Assembly (NCBI GenBank): GCA_035489435.1
Contig: DATHKG010000094.1
Reading direction: 5' to 3' (one strand)
From: DATHKG01 sp035489435
GTDB lineage: Bacteria; Bacteroidota; Bacteroidia; Chitinophagales; Chitinophagaceae
Length of the DNA stretch: 64,000 nucleotides
Shown: positions 29,501 through 37,776 of the stretch, in pieces
How positions within the stretch are numbered: the first letter of the stretch is position 1
Layout: every line of letters begins with the position of its first letter
Made by a program: the position numbers and the translations under genes
The notes under the pieces: model-generated
The model's database searches: none
What the model saw: only the letters and a program-made list of their open reading frames with translations
Told to the model about the DNA's origin: nothing

Positions 29501-30172
29501 AATATCTGTTGTTGCATCATTTACACCATTGTTGCCAAATACAGTTGCAGTGCGGCCCGCCAATTTTGTTGTAACCAGGTACATATCAAGATCGCCATCA
29601 TTATCATAATCAAAAAAGGCAGCATGAACCGAATGACTTGTATCAGCCAGTTGGTATTCCTCAGCCATTTCCTTAAACACCGGGACTTTGTTTGCGTCCA
29701 GGCCCTGGTTTACATATAGAAGATTTCTACGGTCAGCTGCGTTTTTCTTTATCGTCGCACAGACATAAATGTCTTTCCATCCATCATTATTAATGTCGAC
29801 AACTGATGCAGCATTTGCCCATCGCCCTTCGCCGGTTGCATGCGCTGCATCGGTGACATCGCGAAATGATAGGTTTCCGTTATTCAGGTATAATTTGTTC
29901 CCGCTGATACTGGCGGTAAAATATAAATCAGGTAAACCGTTGTTGTCAAAATCGCCAACTGCTACACCCCCGCCATTGTAAAGAAACTCCAGGTCGATCG
30001 GGTTAACAGAGTCATTTTCAATTACGTCGTTGCTGAATCTAATTCCTGTTTTTGCAGGATCTGATTTTTTAAACAGGCTCGTTGGTTTTTGTTGACAGGA
30101 GTTTAACGAGCAAATAATAATGACAAAGGACAAAAAACAAACCGGGATAACAATCTTGAAGCTGTAAGGCAT
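26576..30172 (-). CDS. VCBS/FG-GAP-repeat lipoprotein with ASPIC/UnbV domain (CRTAC1-like)
   Basis: This 1198-residue exported lipoprotein (ICSLNSCQQ, Cys26) is predicted to be surface or periplasmic. At least ten calcium-binding-like blades of the pattern DxDNDGxxDL are visible, for example GDFDNNGLPDLYF, VDINNDGWKDIYV, DYDNDGDLDMYL, DFDNDGFRDIII and DFDKDGDLDLFI. They form one or two beta-propellers, and an ASPIC/UnbV segment (VVIFWQNGNKQVLRKVETNQ) lies in the middle. The gene follows gntR by 21 bases on the same strand, so the two are likely an operon. Related proteins are common near SusCD genes in Bacteroidota but their function is unknown; glycan binding is a guess. Confidence 0.88.
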   Translation of the reverse strand: MPYSFKIVIPVCFLSFVIIICSLNSCQQKPTSLFKKSDPAKTGIRFSNDVIENDSVNPIDLEFLYNGGGVAVGDFDNNGLPDLYFTASISGNKLYLNNGNLSFRDVTDAAHATGEGRWANAASVVDINNDGWKDIYVCATIKKNAADRRNLLYVNQGLDANKVPVFKEMAEEYQLADTSHSVHAAFFDYDNDGDLDMYLVTTKLAGRTATVFGNNGVNDATTDIDKLFRNDYNEALKHPVYTDVSKEAKIIEGGYGLGVSITDINSDGWKDIYVTNDFFSNDLLYINNKNGTFTNKAKEYFKHTSRNAMGNDIADINNDGLPDVLAVDMNPEDNFRKKKNMGSNNYFVYQNMMFGEYNLQYVRNTLQLNQGPAIKSNDSVSDPVFSEISFLAGVAQTDWSWNASIADFDNDGFRDIIITNGYPRDVTDHDFGAFRQKAGNLVSRKDLIAEIPQIRIPNYAFQNTRTLKFKDVTADWGMNLPSFSNGAVYVDLDNDGDLDYVINNINETALVYENTLNTKEHIKANFLQIKFEGSNANRNGLGAIAAIYYGTKKQVYENSPYRGYLSSVNDLAYFGIDTISTIDSVVIFWQNGNKQVLRKVETNQVLKVNINNAKTPINLIPETVPSTLFADITASVDIRYRHEETDVIDFDVERLLPHKLSQYGPGIAAGDIDGNGTDDMIIGGNNIIQPTLLLQQTDGKFISRTLPYLEGNDLRRPENMGILLFDADSDGDQDLYLSAGSNEYPVNTKNYEDRLFLNDGKGNFIFNEAALPKNFTSKSCVKAVDFDKDGDLDLFIGGRVLPGSYPLPVSSFIYRNDSKDKDIKFTDISKQAAPFLTNIGLVCDALWTDFDNDGWTDLIVTGEWMAIRFFKNNNGSFADVTEKSGIQAQTGWWNSITGGDFDNDGDIDYVLGNLGENSFYKASEKYPINIYAKDFDGNGSIDAITTTWLKDQQQKLKEYTVHNKDDINSQLPALKKKFLSYKAFAVAEFKDLFSEAELKGMLSLSVNNLESSYLKNIGNGKFELQPLPEAAQLAPVYGMVADDFNNDGNLDLSLVGNDYGTEVTNGRYDAFNGLIMLGNGKGGFEPQTILQGGLFVPGDAKSLVKLRDTKGNYLLAASQNRGLLKVFRAKQMMPPIALKPGDKYAIVYLKNGLKRKEEFYYGNSFLSQSAWFLEVNEAVQKVEIINGKSSRTIDLSQK

Positions 30173-30193
30173 AATTTAAATCGATTATGGCCT

Positions 30194-31213
30194 CTACAGT
30201 GAATTCCTCAAAATAAGGGAGAATGGATTTTTGACCTTTTCTTTCCTGTTTTCAAGGATAAGCCTGGCCGCAGTTTCTCCCATTTTTGCATGATCAGTCG
30301 AGATTACTGAAATGCCATCTGCAAGAATCTCTTTTAAAGGCGTGTCGTTATATGAAACTATACCAACGTCGGTACCGAGCTTAAGCTTTGATGCCTGGCA
30401 ATTTTTGATCAGGTTCACGAGGTCAGTTTCCTCTATTACCACAAATGCTTCTTTGTCCTGGATTGGATCGTTGGCATTAATATCGGTAATAATACGATAT
30501 TCAAATTTATTCTGGCTGCAGAAATTTCGAAATCCTGTCACGATTTCGCCGGGATACATCGGGCTCTTAGGAAACACGAGGGTCATCAACCGGTATTTGC
30601 TCAGTGTGCTTAAGCCGCTTTCGAGCGCTTCAAAGATATCTTTTTTAAAATCCTGGTAAACGGCCGAATAAGAAAGGTTAGAACAAGGAAGATCTTTATC
30701 CAGCACAAACAATTGTTCACTCGGTATCTTTTCTATTATCTTATAAGCTTCCTCTACATCTTCATAAAAATGGGGCATGATAACATAATAATCGTATTCA
30801 CCAAGGCTGGCTTCGATGATATCATTGAACAAACGGGTACTAGAATGATAAATTTTTAAGTCGATGGTCGCCTTTTTACCACAGGTCTGGGAGAACGAAT
30901 TATAAATAACCTTTTTGTAATTGCTTATTTTGTTAAACAGCAACAATATCCGGTAAGGTTTGATGATGTCAATACGATTAATATAAAATCCCTTTCCCCT
31001 GATGCCTTCTATTATTCTTTCTTTTTCTAATAAATCATAGGCCTTCTGAACGGTGTCCCTCGATAGGAAGTGCTCATTGCTGAGTTCATTTATTGAACTG
31101 ATCCGATCACCCTTCTTATACCGTCCCTGTTTTATCGCCTTAGTTATGGAATTTACAATCTGGAGATATTTCGGGGTTCTTCTGTTGGCGTCAATTTCAA
31201 AAATGGCTTGCAT
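30194..31213 (-). CDS. GntR-family regulator with sugar-binding-protein-like effector domain
   Basis: This 339-residue transcription factor has an N-terminal winged-helix GntR domain (about 8-78: YLQIVNSITKAIKQGRYKKGD, LSRDTVQKAYDLLEKERIIEGIRGKGFYI). The C-terminal domain of about 250 residues has the periplasmic-binding-protein type I pattern, ending with VGIVSYNDTPLKEILADGISVISTDHAKMGE. That arrangement is typical of sugar-responsive GntR proteins in Bacteroidota. The ATG at 31213 is clear. The 77-base leader holds a LacI-type palindrome and a paired TGATCAGG motif, which suggests control by the LacI protein and self-regulation. It probably controls the VCBS lipoprotein and perhaps the apiose operon. 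Confidence 0.92.
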   Translation of the reverse strand: MQAIFEIDANRRTPKYLQIVNSITKAIKQGRYKKGDRISSINELSNEHFLSRDTVQKAYDLLEKERIIEGIRGKGFYINRIDIIKPYRILLLFNKISNYKKVIYNSFSQTCGKKATIDLKIYHSSTRLFNDIIEASLGEYDYYVIMPHFYEDVEEAYKIIEKIPSEQLFVLDKDLPCSNLSYSAVYQDFKKDIFEALESGLSTLSKYRLMTLVFPKSPMYPGEIVTGFRNFCSQNKFEYRIITDINANDPIQDKEAFVVIEETDLVNLIKNCQASKLKLGTDVGIVSYNDTPLKEILADGISVISTDHAKMGETAARLILENRKEKVKNPFSLILRNSL

Positions 31214-31225
31214 GGCAATTGTAAT

Positions 31226-31241
31226 TGATCAGGTAATCAGG
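31226..31241. promoter_or_regulatory. Candidate GntR operator (paired TGATCAGG / TAATCAGG)
   Basis: Two adjacent 8-base direct repeats, TGATCAGG and TAATCAGG, lie 13 bases upstream of the GntR start codon. The 9-mer TGATCAGGT is shared with the site at 26483 in front of the apiose operon. This is motif comparison by eye only. Confidence 0.35.
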
Positions 31242-31262
31242 TTGTGAGCATTAGGACAATCG

Positions 31263-31272
31263 TTTGCGCAAA
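31263..31272. promoter_or_regulatory. Candidate LacI-family operator TTTGCGCAAA
   Basis: A perfect 10-base palindrome with a central CG, typical of LacI-family operators, lies between the lacI stop and the gntR start. The same TTTGCGCAA core occurs in front of lacI at 32312. Confidence 0.5.
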
Positions 31273-31290
31273 ATACGAAAAAAAACTTAT

Positions 31291-32310
31291 TTACAAAATC
31301 CGGGTTGACTTCCGGTGGATGATCCGCGGTTCCAAAAGGATTTTTTCTTGTTTATTAACTACTTCATTTTCCTGGCTTTCAATTTGTTGTAAAAGAATCT
31401 TTACAGCGATCTGCGCCATTTCCGGGAGTGGTTGCTCCACACAGGTTACAGGTGGATCCAGAAACTTCAGATATTCCGAATCATCGAAAGTGACAAGTGA
31501 AATATCCCCCGGAATGTTTATTCCTTCCTCCCTCAAAGCTTTTATTGATCCAAGGGCAATGGGATTGGTAAACGCAAAGATTGCCGTAGGCGGCTGTACG
31601 CGGTTTAGCAAGACCTTTGTTTCTATATATCCATTTTGAAGAGAGAATCCGTTGCCGACACAATCAGGAGTTAAACCAGCCTCTTTCATGGCCGCTACAT
31701 AACCTCTTAATCTGGTTGTCACGGGCATAACGTCATGTGTAGCCTGGATACATGCAATGCGTTTGTGACCTGCCTTTATGAGGTATTTTGTAATTTCATA
31801 AGCACCCTGGTAATTGTGAGATGATACATATGGAATAAAGGAATCCTCAAAATACCGGTCAAAAAAAACGATTGGTAATCCTGTGCGATGGAAACTTTCG
31901 AACAAAGCCGGTTTGCGGGAAGCGGGGCTGATCAGCAATCCATCTATCCTCCTGTCGGCAAGCTGGTTTAGCATTTCCGACTCAATCCTGTCGTCCTCAC
32001 CACAGTCGGAAATAATTACTGAATAACCTTTTTTGTGAAGCTCTGAAGTAATGTGGCTCGCAACATATCCAAAAAATGGATTGGCCAGGCTGGGAATAAG
32101 CAAACCTATTGAATTTGTTTTTTTCAGGCGTAAGTTAACCGCGGCTAAATTTGGGCGATAGTTTAGTTTTTGGGCTGCCTTGATCACCTGGTCTTCTGTC
32201 TCTGCTGAAATGCGGTATTTTTTAGATAAACCGTTAAGTACCCTTGAAACAGTAGTGTTTGATACATTTGATGCTTTTGAGACATCAGCTATTGTAATTA
32301 TATTTTTCAG
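31291..32310 (-). CDS. LacI-family transcriptional regulator with non-canonical start
   Basis: The full protein has about 339 residues, the normal LacI length. The N-terminal HTH reads ITIADVSKASNVSNTTVSRVLNG and is followed by the hinge KAAQKLNYRPNLAAVNLR. The effector domain is periplasmic-binding-protein type I (NSIGLLIPSLANPFFGYVA, DGLLISPAS, GIVFFDRYFED-like strand, ISLVTFDDSEYL). The HTH lies upstream of the first ATG/GTG/TTG in frame (GTG at 32187). Between that codon and the in-frame TAA at 32335-32337 only CTG, ATT or ATA could start translation; CTG at 32308-32310 gives the family-like opening M-K-N-I-I-T-I. It is divergent from the GH106 gene, with a dyad operator between them. It probably senses a rhamnose- or apiose-related sugar. 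Confidence 0.88.
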   Translation of the reverse strand: MKNIITIADVSKASNVSNTTVSRVLNGLSKKYRISAETEDQVIKAAQKLNYRPNLAAVNLRLKKTNSIGLLIPSLANPFFGYVASHITSELHKKGYSVIISDCGEDDRIESEMLNQLADRRIDGLLISPASRKPALFESFHRTGLPIVFFDRYFEDSFIPYVSSHNYQGAYEITKYLIKAGHKRIACIQATHDVMPVTTRLRGYVAAMKEAGLTPDCVGNGFSLQNGYIETKVLLNRVQPPTAIFAFTNPIALGSIKALREEGINIPGDISLVTFDDSEYLKFLDPPVTCVEQPLPEMAQIAVKILLQQIESQENEVVNKQEKILLEPRIIHRKSTRIL

Positions 32311-32311
32311 G

Positions 32312-32333
32312 TTTGCGCAATTGTTTGTGCAAA
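32312..32333. promoter_or_regulatory. Candidate LacI dyad operator in the divergent lacI/GH106 promoter
   Basis: Two 9-base arms, TTTGCGCAA (32312-32320) and TTGTGCAAA (32325-32333), form an inverted repeat with one mismatch and a 4-base spacer. They adjoin the proposed lacI start and lie about 110 bases before the GH106 start, which suits autoregulation plus control of the divergent gene. Confidence 0.5.
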
Positions 32334-32440
32334 TTTAATAAGATTTAATTACCGGCGAAGATTTTTCAATTTTGGACAGTAAGTCTTTTCACAGTATACT
32401 ACAGCACAATTGGATAAGGTGTTTGTTTTCTTTTTACGCA

Positions 32441-35383
32441 ATGAAGTTCCATATGAAAATAGTCGTTTTTCTTTTGCTGGTTATTTTGGGTGAAGTTCAA
32501 AAAATTAACGCTCAGAGTACAGGAGTTACCATTTTACAACAGGGATTTAAGGATCCGCCTATAAATGCAAGGCCAAAAGCTTTATGGCCCTGGGTGAATG
32601 GAAATGTAAGTTTATCCCAGATCACTTATGAAATGGAGGAGGCAAAACGTAAGGGAATGGGCGGCTTTGATATCTGGGATATCGGAACCAATATTGATCC
32701 CAACAATGTTGTTCCTGCGGGACCTGCTTTTCTAAGCGATGAATCGGTTCAGGCGATCGCTTTTACAATACTTGAAGCTGACCGGATCGGCCTGGAACTT
32801 GGTCTTACTTTTTCAAGCAGTTGGAATGCCGGCGGTTCATGGATAAAGCCTGAACACGGAGCCATGGGACTATTTAGAAAAGACACCATCGTAAACGGTC
32901 CGATAAATTTTTCATCAGCCATCTCATTTCCGGTTATTCCCGCAACATATCATAATCAGAAAAACCTTTTATCTGTTGACCCGAAAAGCGGATTACCAAC
33001 CTATTTCAAAGAAGTGGCCTTAATTGCTCATCCCATTAATTCCGACTCTGCTTTAGGTTCTTTGAATGAGGTGATTGCACTTGAAGGTTTCAATGTTGAT
33101 GGAAAACTGACCTGGCAGGTTCCTTCCGGAAAATGGAGGATTGTTCGTTATGTATGCGCACCAACCGGCCAACCCCTGGCAATTCCATCCACAAATTCAA
33201 AAGGTTTAATGCTCGACCATTTTAGTGCCGATGCACAGCGGGCTAATATGAAGTATATCTTCGATCGGCTATTGCCTGTGACGGGTTCCCTTAAAAACAG
33301 GTCCCTGAAATATTTGTATGCTGACAGTTATGAAGTGAACTCTGCTGTCTGGACCCCGATGATGGCTGAGGAGTTTCAAAAAAGAAAAGGTTATAGCCTG
33401 CTCAAATATCTTCCCTTGCTGGATGGTTTCAGATTGTCCCAGGATACGACCAGCCGTTTTTTATTTGATTTCCGAAAAACGCTTTCTGATCTTATCATCG
33501 AAAATCATTATGTCCTGGGTAAAGAACTATGCGAAGAGAAAGGTCTCGGGTTTGTGGCGGAAGCGGGTGGCCCGGGTCAGCCCATACATAACGTACCTTT
33601 TGAAGACCTGAAAGCATTAGGGGCATTAACAATACCACGTGGTGAGTTCTGGAACAAACATCCTCAACTTGAACTATTACAAATAGTAAAAGGCATTGCA
33701 AGCGCCTCTCATATTTATAACAGGAAATTTGTAGAAGCAGAATCTTTTACATCGGTTTGGCTTTGGCAGGAAGGTCCTGATGAACTAAAGCCACTAGCTG
33801 ACAGAGCTATGTGTGAAGGATTGAACAGATTTGTTTATCACACTTTTCCGCATACCCCGCCGGAATCAGGAAACCCTGGTTGGGTATATAATTTCGGATC
33901 ATTGATCAATACCACCAATGGCTGGTGGCCAAAGTCAAAGGGTTTTCATGAGTACCTGTCCCGTTGCAGTTATCTGCTGCAACAAGGGAATTTTGTTGCT
34001 GATGTTGCTTATTATTATGGAGATGATGCGCCCAACTTTGTGACAGGGAAAGAAGTTGATTCAATTTTGGGTTTCGGTTACGATTATGATGTAGTGAATA
34101 CCGATGTTTTGATCAATAAAATGACGGTCAGAAATGGCAAGATATACCTGCCCCATGGCCAGTTTTATGAAGTGCTTGTGTTACCGCAACAACTAACAAT
34201 GAATGCGCAGGTTGCACAAAAATTGCAGGAACTTGTAGCTGCCGGCGCAACGGTTATTGGTCCCGAACCTTTGAAGTCAAACGGGCTTAACAGATCATCA
34301 CAAAATGATGTAACGGTTAAAAATGTAACAAAGTCTTTATGGGGCCCGGATAAAGCAGCGGGTGAAAAAAAGTATGGAAAAGGCATCCTGGTCTGGAACA
34401 AAACGCTGAAAGAAGTTCTCCGGCAGAAAGGTGTTGCTCCTGATCTTAGTTTTAAAACCTCCGGCAATATCAACAGTTTCGATTTTATTCACAGGCAGGC
34501 AGGAAAACAGCATATCTATTTCATCCGTAATATTAACCCTGAACCGGTAACGGCATTCCTGACATTTCGGGTGAAAGGAATGAAGCCCGAATTGTGGAAC
34601 CCTGAAACAGGTACTATTACTCCAATAACGGTTTATAAAGAAGTGACCGATGGAATTGAGATTCCATTATCTTTCGCCAACCATGGCTCTGTGTTTATTA
34701 TCTTCAGTTCACCGCTTTCTCCTGCTCTTATAAAGCTTGATGAGAATATTCTTAACAACAATATCCGGCTGTTGCATACAAATGAGGGAATCGCCTTTAC
34801 AACGAATGGCCAGGTCACCGGCACCAGGGTTAACAAGCGTTTTACACAAGACATCAATCTTCCCGCAGCTATCACATTAGATGGACCCTGGGAATTACGC
34901 TTCCAGCAAAACGGTCATGCGCCTGCCCGTGATACTTTTCACACTTTGGTTCCCTTAAACCAGTCATCAAAAGATGGTATAAAATATTTCTCCGGAACGG
35001 TTGCTTATCATCACACATTTTCTGTCACAAACACACAACTGGAGAAGAACATGCGCATGCTTTTGTCACTCGGAAAAGTAAAGGAGATAGCTGAAGTGTA
35101 TCTAAACGGGCAGAACCTTGGCCTTTTGTGGCATACCCCTTTTCAAACCGATATAACAAATTTTATTCGGCCAGGGGAAAATCACCTGGTTATTGAATTA
35201 GTAAATACCCCAAATAATGCGTTGATTGGCGATGCAAAATTTTCGCGGGTTAACCGAAAACTACAATCAAATATTGTCAGGCTTCCTAATGCCTGGAGCA
35301 AACCTTTTGCTGAAGCTCCTTTGCTGGATGCTGGCTTAATAGGCCCGGTAACTATAAATTATGCTATACTATTAAAGCAATAG
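32441..35383 (+). CDS. GH106 alpha-L-rhamnosidase-family enzyme
   Basis: This exported enzyme of about 980 residues should remove L-rhamnose from plant polysaccharides or glycosides. The signal peptide (KIVVFLLLVILGEVQKINAQ) fits starts at 32441 or 32453; a TTG at 32372 opens the frame but gives an unlikely leader. Family-typical motifs include ARPKALWPWVNGNVS, YEMEEAKRKGMGGFDIWDIG, GLTFSSSWNAGGSW, LMLDHFSADAQ, YADSYEV and GGPGQPIHNVPFED. The C-terminal galactose-binding-like domain has GPWELRFQQNG and AEVYLNGQNLGLLWHTPF. GH106 proteins act in rhamnogalacturonan breakdown. The gene is divergent from lacI, sharing an operator region, and heads the plus-strand cluster. Confidence 0.92.
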   Translation: MKFHMKIVVFLLLVILGEVQKINAQSTGVTILQQGFKDPPINARPKALWPWVNGNVSLSQITYEMEEAKRKGMGGFDIWDIGTNIDPNNVVPAGPAFLSDESVQAIAFTILEADRIGLELGLTFSSSWNAGGSWIKPEHGAMGLFRKDTIVNGPINFSSAISFPVIPATYHNQKNLLSVDPKSGLPTYFKEVALIAHPINSDSALGSLNEVIALEGFNVDGKLTWQVPSGKWRIVRYVCAPTGQPLAIPSTNSKGLMLDHFSADAQRANMKYIFDRLLPVTGSLKNRSLKYLYADSYEVNSAVWTPMMAEEFQKRKGYSLLKYLPLLDGFRLSQDTTSRFLFDFRKTLSDLIIENHYVLGKELCEEKGLGFVAEAGGPGQPIHNVPFEDLKALGALTIPRGEFWNKHPQLELLQIVKGIASASHIYNRKFVEAESFTSVWLWQEGPDELKPLADRAMCEGLNRFVYHTFPHTPPESGNPGWVYNFGSLINTTNGWWPKSKGFHEYLSRCSYLLQQGNFVADVAYYYGDDAPNFVTGKEVDSILGFGYDYDVVNTDVLINKMTVRNGKIYLPHGQFYEVLVLPQQLTMNAQVAQKLQELVAAGATVIGPEPLKSNGLNRSSQNDVTVKNVTKSLWGPDKAAGEKKYGKGILVWNKTLKEVLRQKGVAPDLSFKTSGNINSFDFIHRQAGKQHIYFIRNINPEPVTAFLTFRVKGMKPELWNPETGTITPITVYKEVTDGIEIPLSFANHGSVFIIFSSPLSPALIKLDENILNNNIRLLHTNEGIAFTTNGQVTGTRVNKRFTQDINLPAAITLDGPWELRFQQNGHAPARDTFHTLVPLNQSSKDGIKYFSGTVAYHHTFSVTNTQLEKNMRMLLSLGKVKEIAEVYLNGQNLGLLWHTPFQTDITNFIRPGENHLVIELVNTPNNALIGDAKFSRVNRKLQSNIVRLPNAWSKPFAEAPLLDAGLIGPVTINYAILLKQ

Positions 35384-35422
35384 CTATCCTATCCGGGCTG
35401 TAACTCCGCAATCATCAGCTGT

Positions 35423-35490
35423 AATAATTCCTGTTCCATCACTCATCACTCATAACTCATAATTCAAACTAACCACTCACCACTCCATAC
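35423..35490. repeat. CACTCAT-rich simple repeat in intergenic region
   Basis: Several imperfect units of ACTCATC / ACTCATA follow each other (for example ATCACTCATCACTCATAACT). A similar but looser CATT/ACTCAT-rich tract lies at about 14774-14820. No function is evident. Confidence 0.6.
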
Positions 35491-35570
35491 AGGCTACTAC
35501 AGCACGGTTAACTTTGGCTGCTGTTCTATCTTGGCCCACGTATCTGTGGAAGACACAACTTTAAGCATTT

Positions 35571-37730
35571 ATGGAAAAAACGATTGCATTTTTATTTTCG
35601 CTAATCATCTTCGTATGTTCTTGTAAGCCAGACAAAAAATTTAATACATGGACACAATACAAAGGATCTGATGAGAACATTCATTATTCATCCCTGGCCC
35701 AGATTGATACTAATAATGTAAAATCGCTGAAACCGGCATGGGAATATCATACTGGTGATGCAGATACTGCCAATGCCTCGCAAATTCAATGCAATCCGAT
35801 AATTGTAGATGGTATCTTATATGGCACTTCTCCGCAGATGAAGTTGTTTGCAATTGAAGCCGGCACAGGAAAAGAGAAATGGAAATTCAATCCTTTTGAT
35901 ACGCTCGAAGGTGATAAACGCGGATTTTTTATTCATAATAATTCAAGAGGGGTTACCTATTGGAACGATGGGGACGAAGATAAACGCATTTATTATACAG
36001 CCGGGTCATATATGTATTGCATTAATGCCATGACAGGACAAATTGTAAAATCTTTCGGTGACAGCGGAAGAATTGATTTGCATAATGGGTTGGGACGTGA
36101 TGTGAAAACATTATTTGTTACGGCTACCTCACCTGGTATAGTTTATAAAGATTTACTGATAATGGGTACAAGGGTGCATGAAGGATCAGAGGCTGCGCCG
36201 GGTCATATCCGTGCTTATGATCTGCGTACCGGTAAACAAAAATGGATGTTTCATACGATACCCGAACCCGGCGAAAAGGGACATGAAAGCTGGGAAGATC
36301 GTGATGCTTACAAGGCGATTGGCGGGGCTAACGCATGGGGAGGTCTGAGCCTTGATAGTAAAAGGGGGATTGTGTTTGCGGGCACCGGCTCTGCTAATTA
36401 TGACTTCTACGGAGGGATGCGAAAGGGTAATAATTTATTTGCAAACAGCGTGCTGGCACTCAATGCCGCAACAGGTAAATACATCTGGCACTTTCAATAT
36501 ATTCATCACGATGTATGGGATAGAGATCTGCCGGCGCCACCAGTTTTGGTAACAATATCTAAAGAAGATAAAAAAGTTGATGCCGTAGCTGTTACTACTA
36601 AAACCGGCAACGTGTTTGTTTTTGAAAGGGAAAATGGCAAGCCGGTTTATGATATCATTGAAAAACCGGTCCCCACCAATTCTGACTTAATTGGAGAACA
36701 GCTTTCACCAACTCAACCCTATCCTGTAAAACCCTTGCCTTTTATGCGGCAGGTAATAACCGAAAACGATCTTAACCATTTATTGCCAGACTCTTCATAC
36801 GAGGATGTAAAGAAACGTTGGGCTGCCTTAAGAAACGATCATATGTTTAATCCGCCTTCTCTTCAAGGTACGCTGGAGTTTCCTGGCCTTGATGGCGGAG
36901 CAGAATGGGGTGGTCCTTCTTACGATCCTCAAACGGGAATTCTTTATATCAATGCCAATGAAGTGGCATGGGTGGTTAAAGCTGTAGAAAACAAAAAGTC
37001 AAACGCTGTCAATGAAACAGTTGGCCAGGCTGGTAAACGATTATATCAAATCAATTGCATGGTCTGTCATGGAGCAAACAGGCAAGGCTCTGCAAATTTT
37101 CCAGGCCTGGACCATATCCAGGCTAAATACACAGCCGGTGCTTTTGATACACTTTTAATGACCGGCAGAAGAATGATGCCAGGATTTGGACAGTTAAATG
37201 TTGCACAGCGTAATGCCATTGCAAGCTTTATCCTTGATATAAAAACAAACGGGAAAAAATTGTTTAAGGACAGTAGCAGCAAAAAAAATGATCACTATTT
37301 TAACCTGCCATATACGATGTCAGGCATCAGCAAATTCGTTTCCAAAGAGGGATATCCTGCTATAGCTCCGCCCTGGGGTACGTTAAATGCCATTGATCTG
37401 AATACCGGTGATTATGTCTGGAAAAGGCCATTGGGCCAGGAGCCTGGTTTTCCGTTCGCGCAGGAACAAACCGGCTCTGAAAGTTATGGAGCTTCTGTGA
37501 TAACAGCAGGCGGGCTCATTTTTATTGCTGCTACAAAAGATGGTATGTTCAGGGCGTTCAATAAAACCAATGGAAAATTGTTATGGGAGTCGAAACTGCC
37601 TGCACCGGCTTATGCTACACCCTCAATATATGAAGTTGATGGCAGGCAATACGTGGTTATTGCCTGCGGTGGTGGTAAGATGAAAACAAGATCAGGCGAT
37701 AGTTACGTTGCATTTGCATTGCCTCGATAG
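35571..37730 (+). CDS. PQQ-dependent sugar/alcohol dehydrogenase with internal cytochrome c domain
   Basis: This 719-residue lipoprotein (IIFVCSCKPD) is a periplasmic quinoprotein. The eight-bladed PQQ propeller has tryptophan-docking style repeats (LKPAWEYHTGDAD, GIVFAGTGSANYDFYGG, YIWHFQYIHHDVWDRDLPAPP, GGAEWGGPSYDPQTGILYINAN). A c-type cytochrome domain (about 485-565) is inserted before the last blades: heme motif CMVCH with Cys496, Cys499 and His500, and a probable Met ligand in RRMMPGF. Electrons would pass from an oxidised sugar through PQQ and heme to the respiratory chain. Similar proteins are called glucose or sorbosone dehydrogenases; the substrate here is unknown. It lies 187 bases after the GH106 gene, a gap with a CACTCAT-rich simple repeat. 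Confidence 0.9.
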   Translation: MEKTIAFLFSLIIFVCSCKPDKKFNTWTQYKGSDENIHYSSLAQIDTNNVKSLKPAWEYHTGDADTANASQIQCNPIIVDGILYGTSPQMKLFAIEAGTGKEKWKFNPFDTLEGDKRGFFIHNNSRGVTYWNDGDEDKRIYYTAGSYMYCINAMTGQIVKSFGDSGRIDLHNGLGRDVKTLFVTATSPGIVYKDLLIMGTRVHEGSEAAPGHIRAYDLRTGKQKWMFHTIPEPGEKGHESWEDRDAYKAIGGANAWGGLSLDSKRGIVFAGTGSANYDFYGGMRKGNNLFANSVLALNAATGKYIWHFQYIHHDVWDRDLPAPPVLVTISKEDKKVDAVAVTTKTGNVFVFERENGKPVYDIIEKPVPTNSDLIGEQLSPTQPYPVKPLPFMRQVITENDLNHLLPDSSYEDVKKRWAALRNDHMFNPPSLQGTLEFPGLDGGAEWGGPSYDPQTGILYINANEVAWVVKAVENKKSNAVNETVGQAGKRLYQINCMVCHGANRQGSANFPGLDHIQAKYTAGAFDTLLMTGRRMMPGFGQLNVAQRNAIASFILDIKTNGKKLFKDSSSKKNDHYFNLPYTMSGISKFVSKEGYPAIAPPWGTLNAIDLNTGDYVWKRPLGQEPGFPFAQEQTGSESYGASVITAGGLIFIAATKDGMFRAFNKTNGKLLWESKLPAPAYATPSIYEVDGRQYVVIACGGGKMKTRSGDSYVAFALPR

Positions 37731-37776
37731 ACAGGCCGGTTATCGACATAAAAAGGGATATCTAAAAATACAGCTA

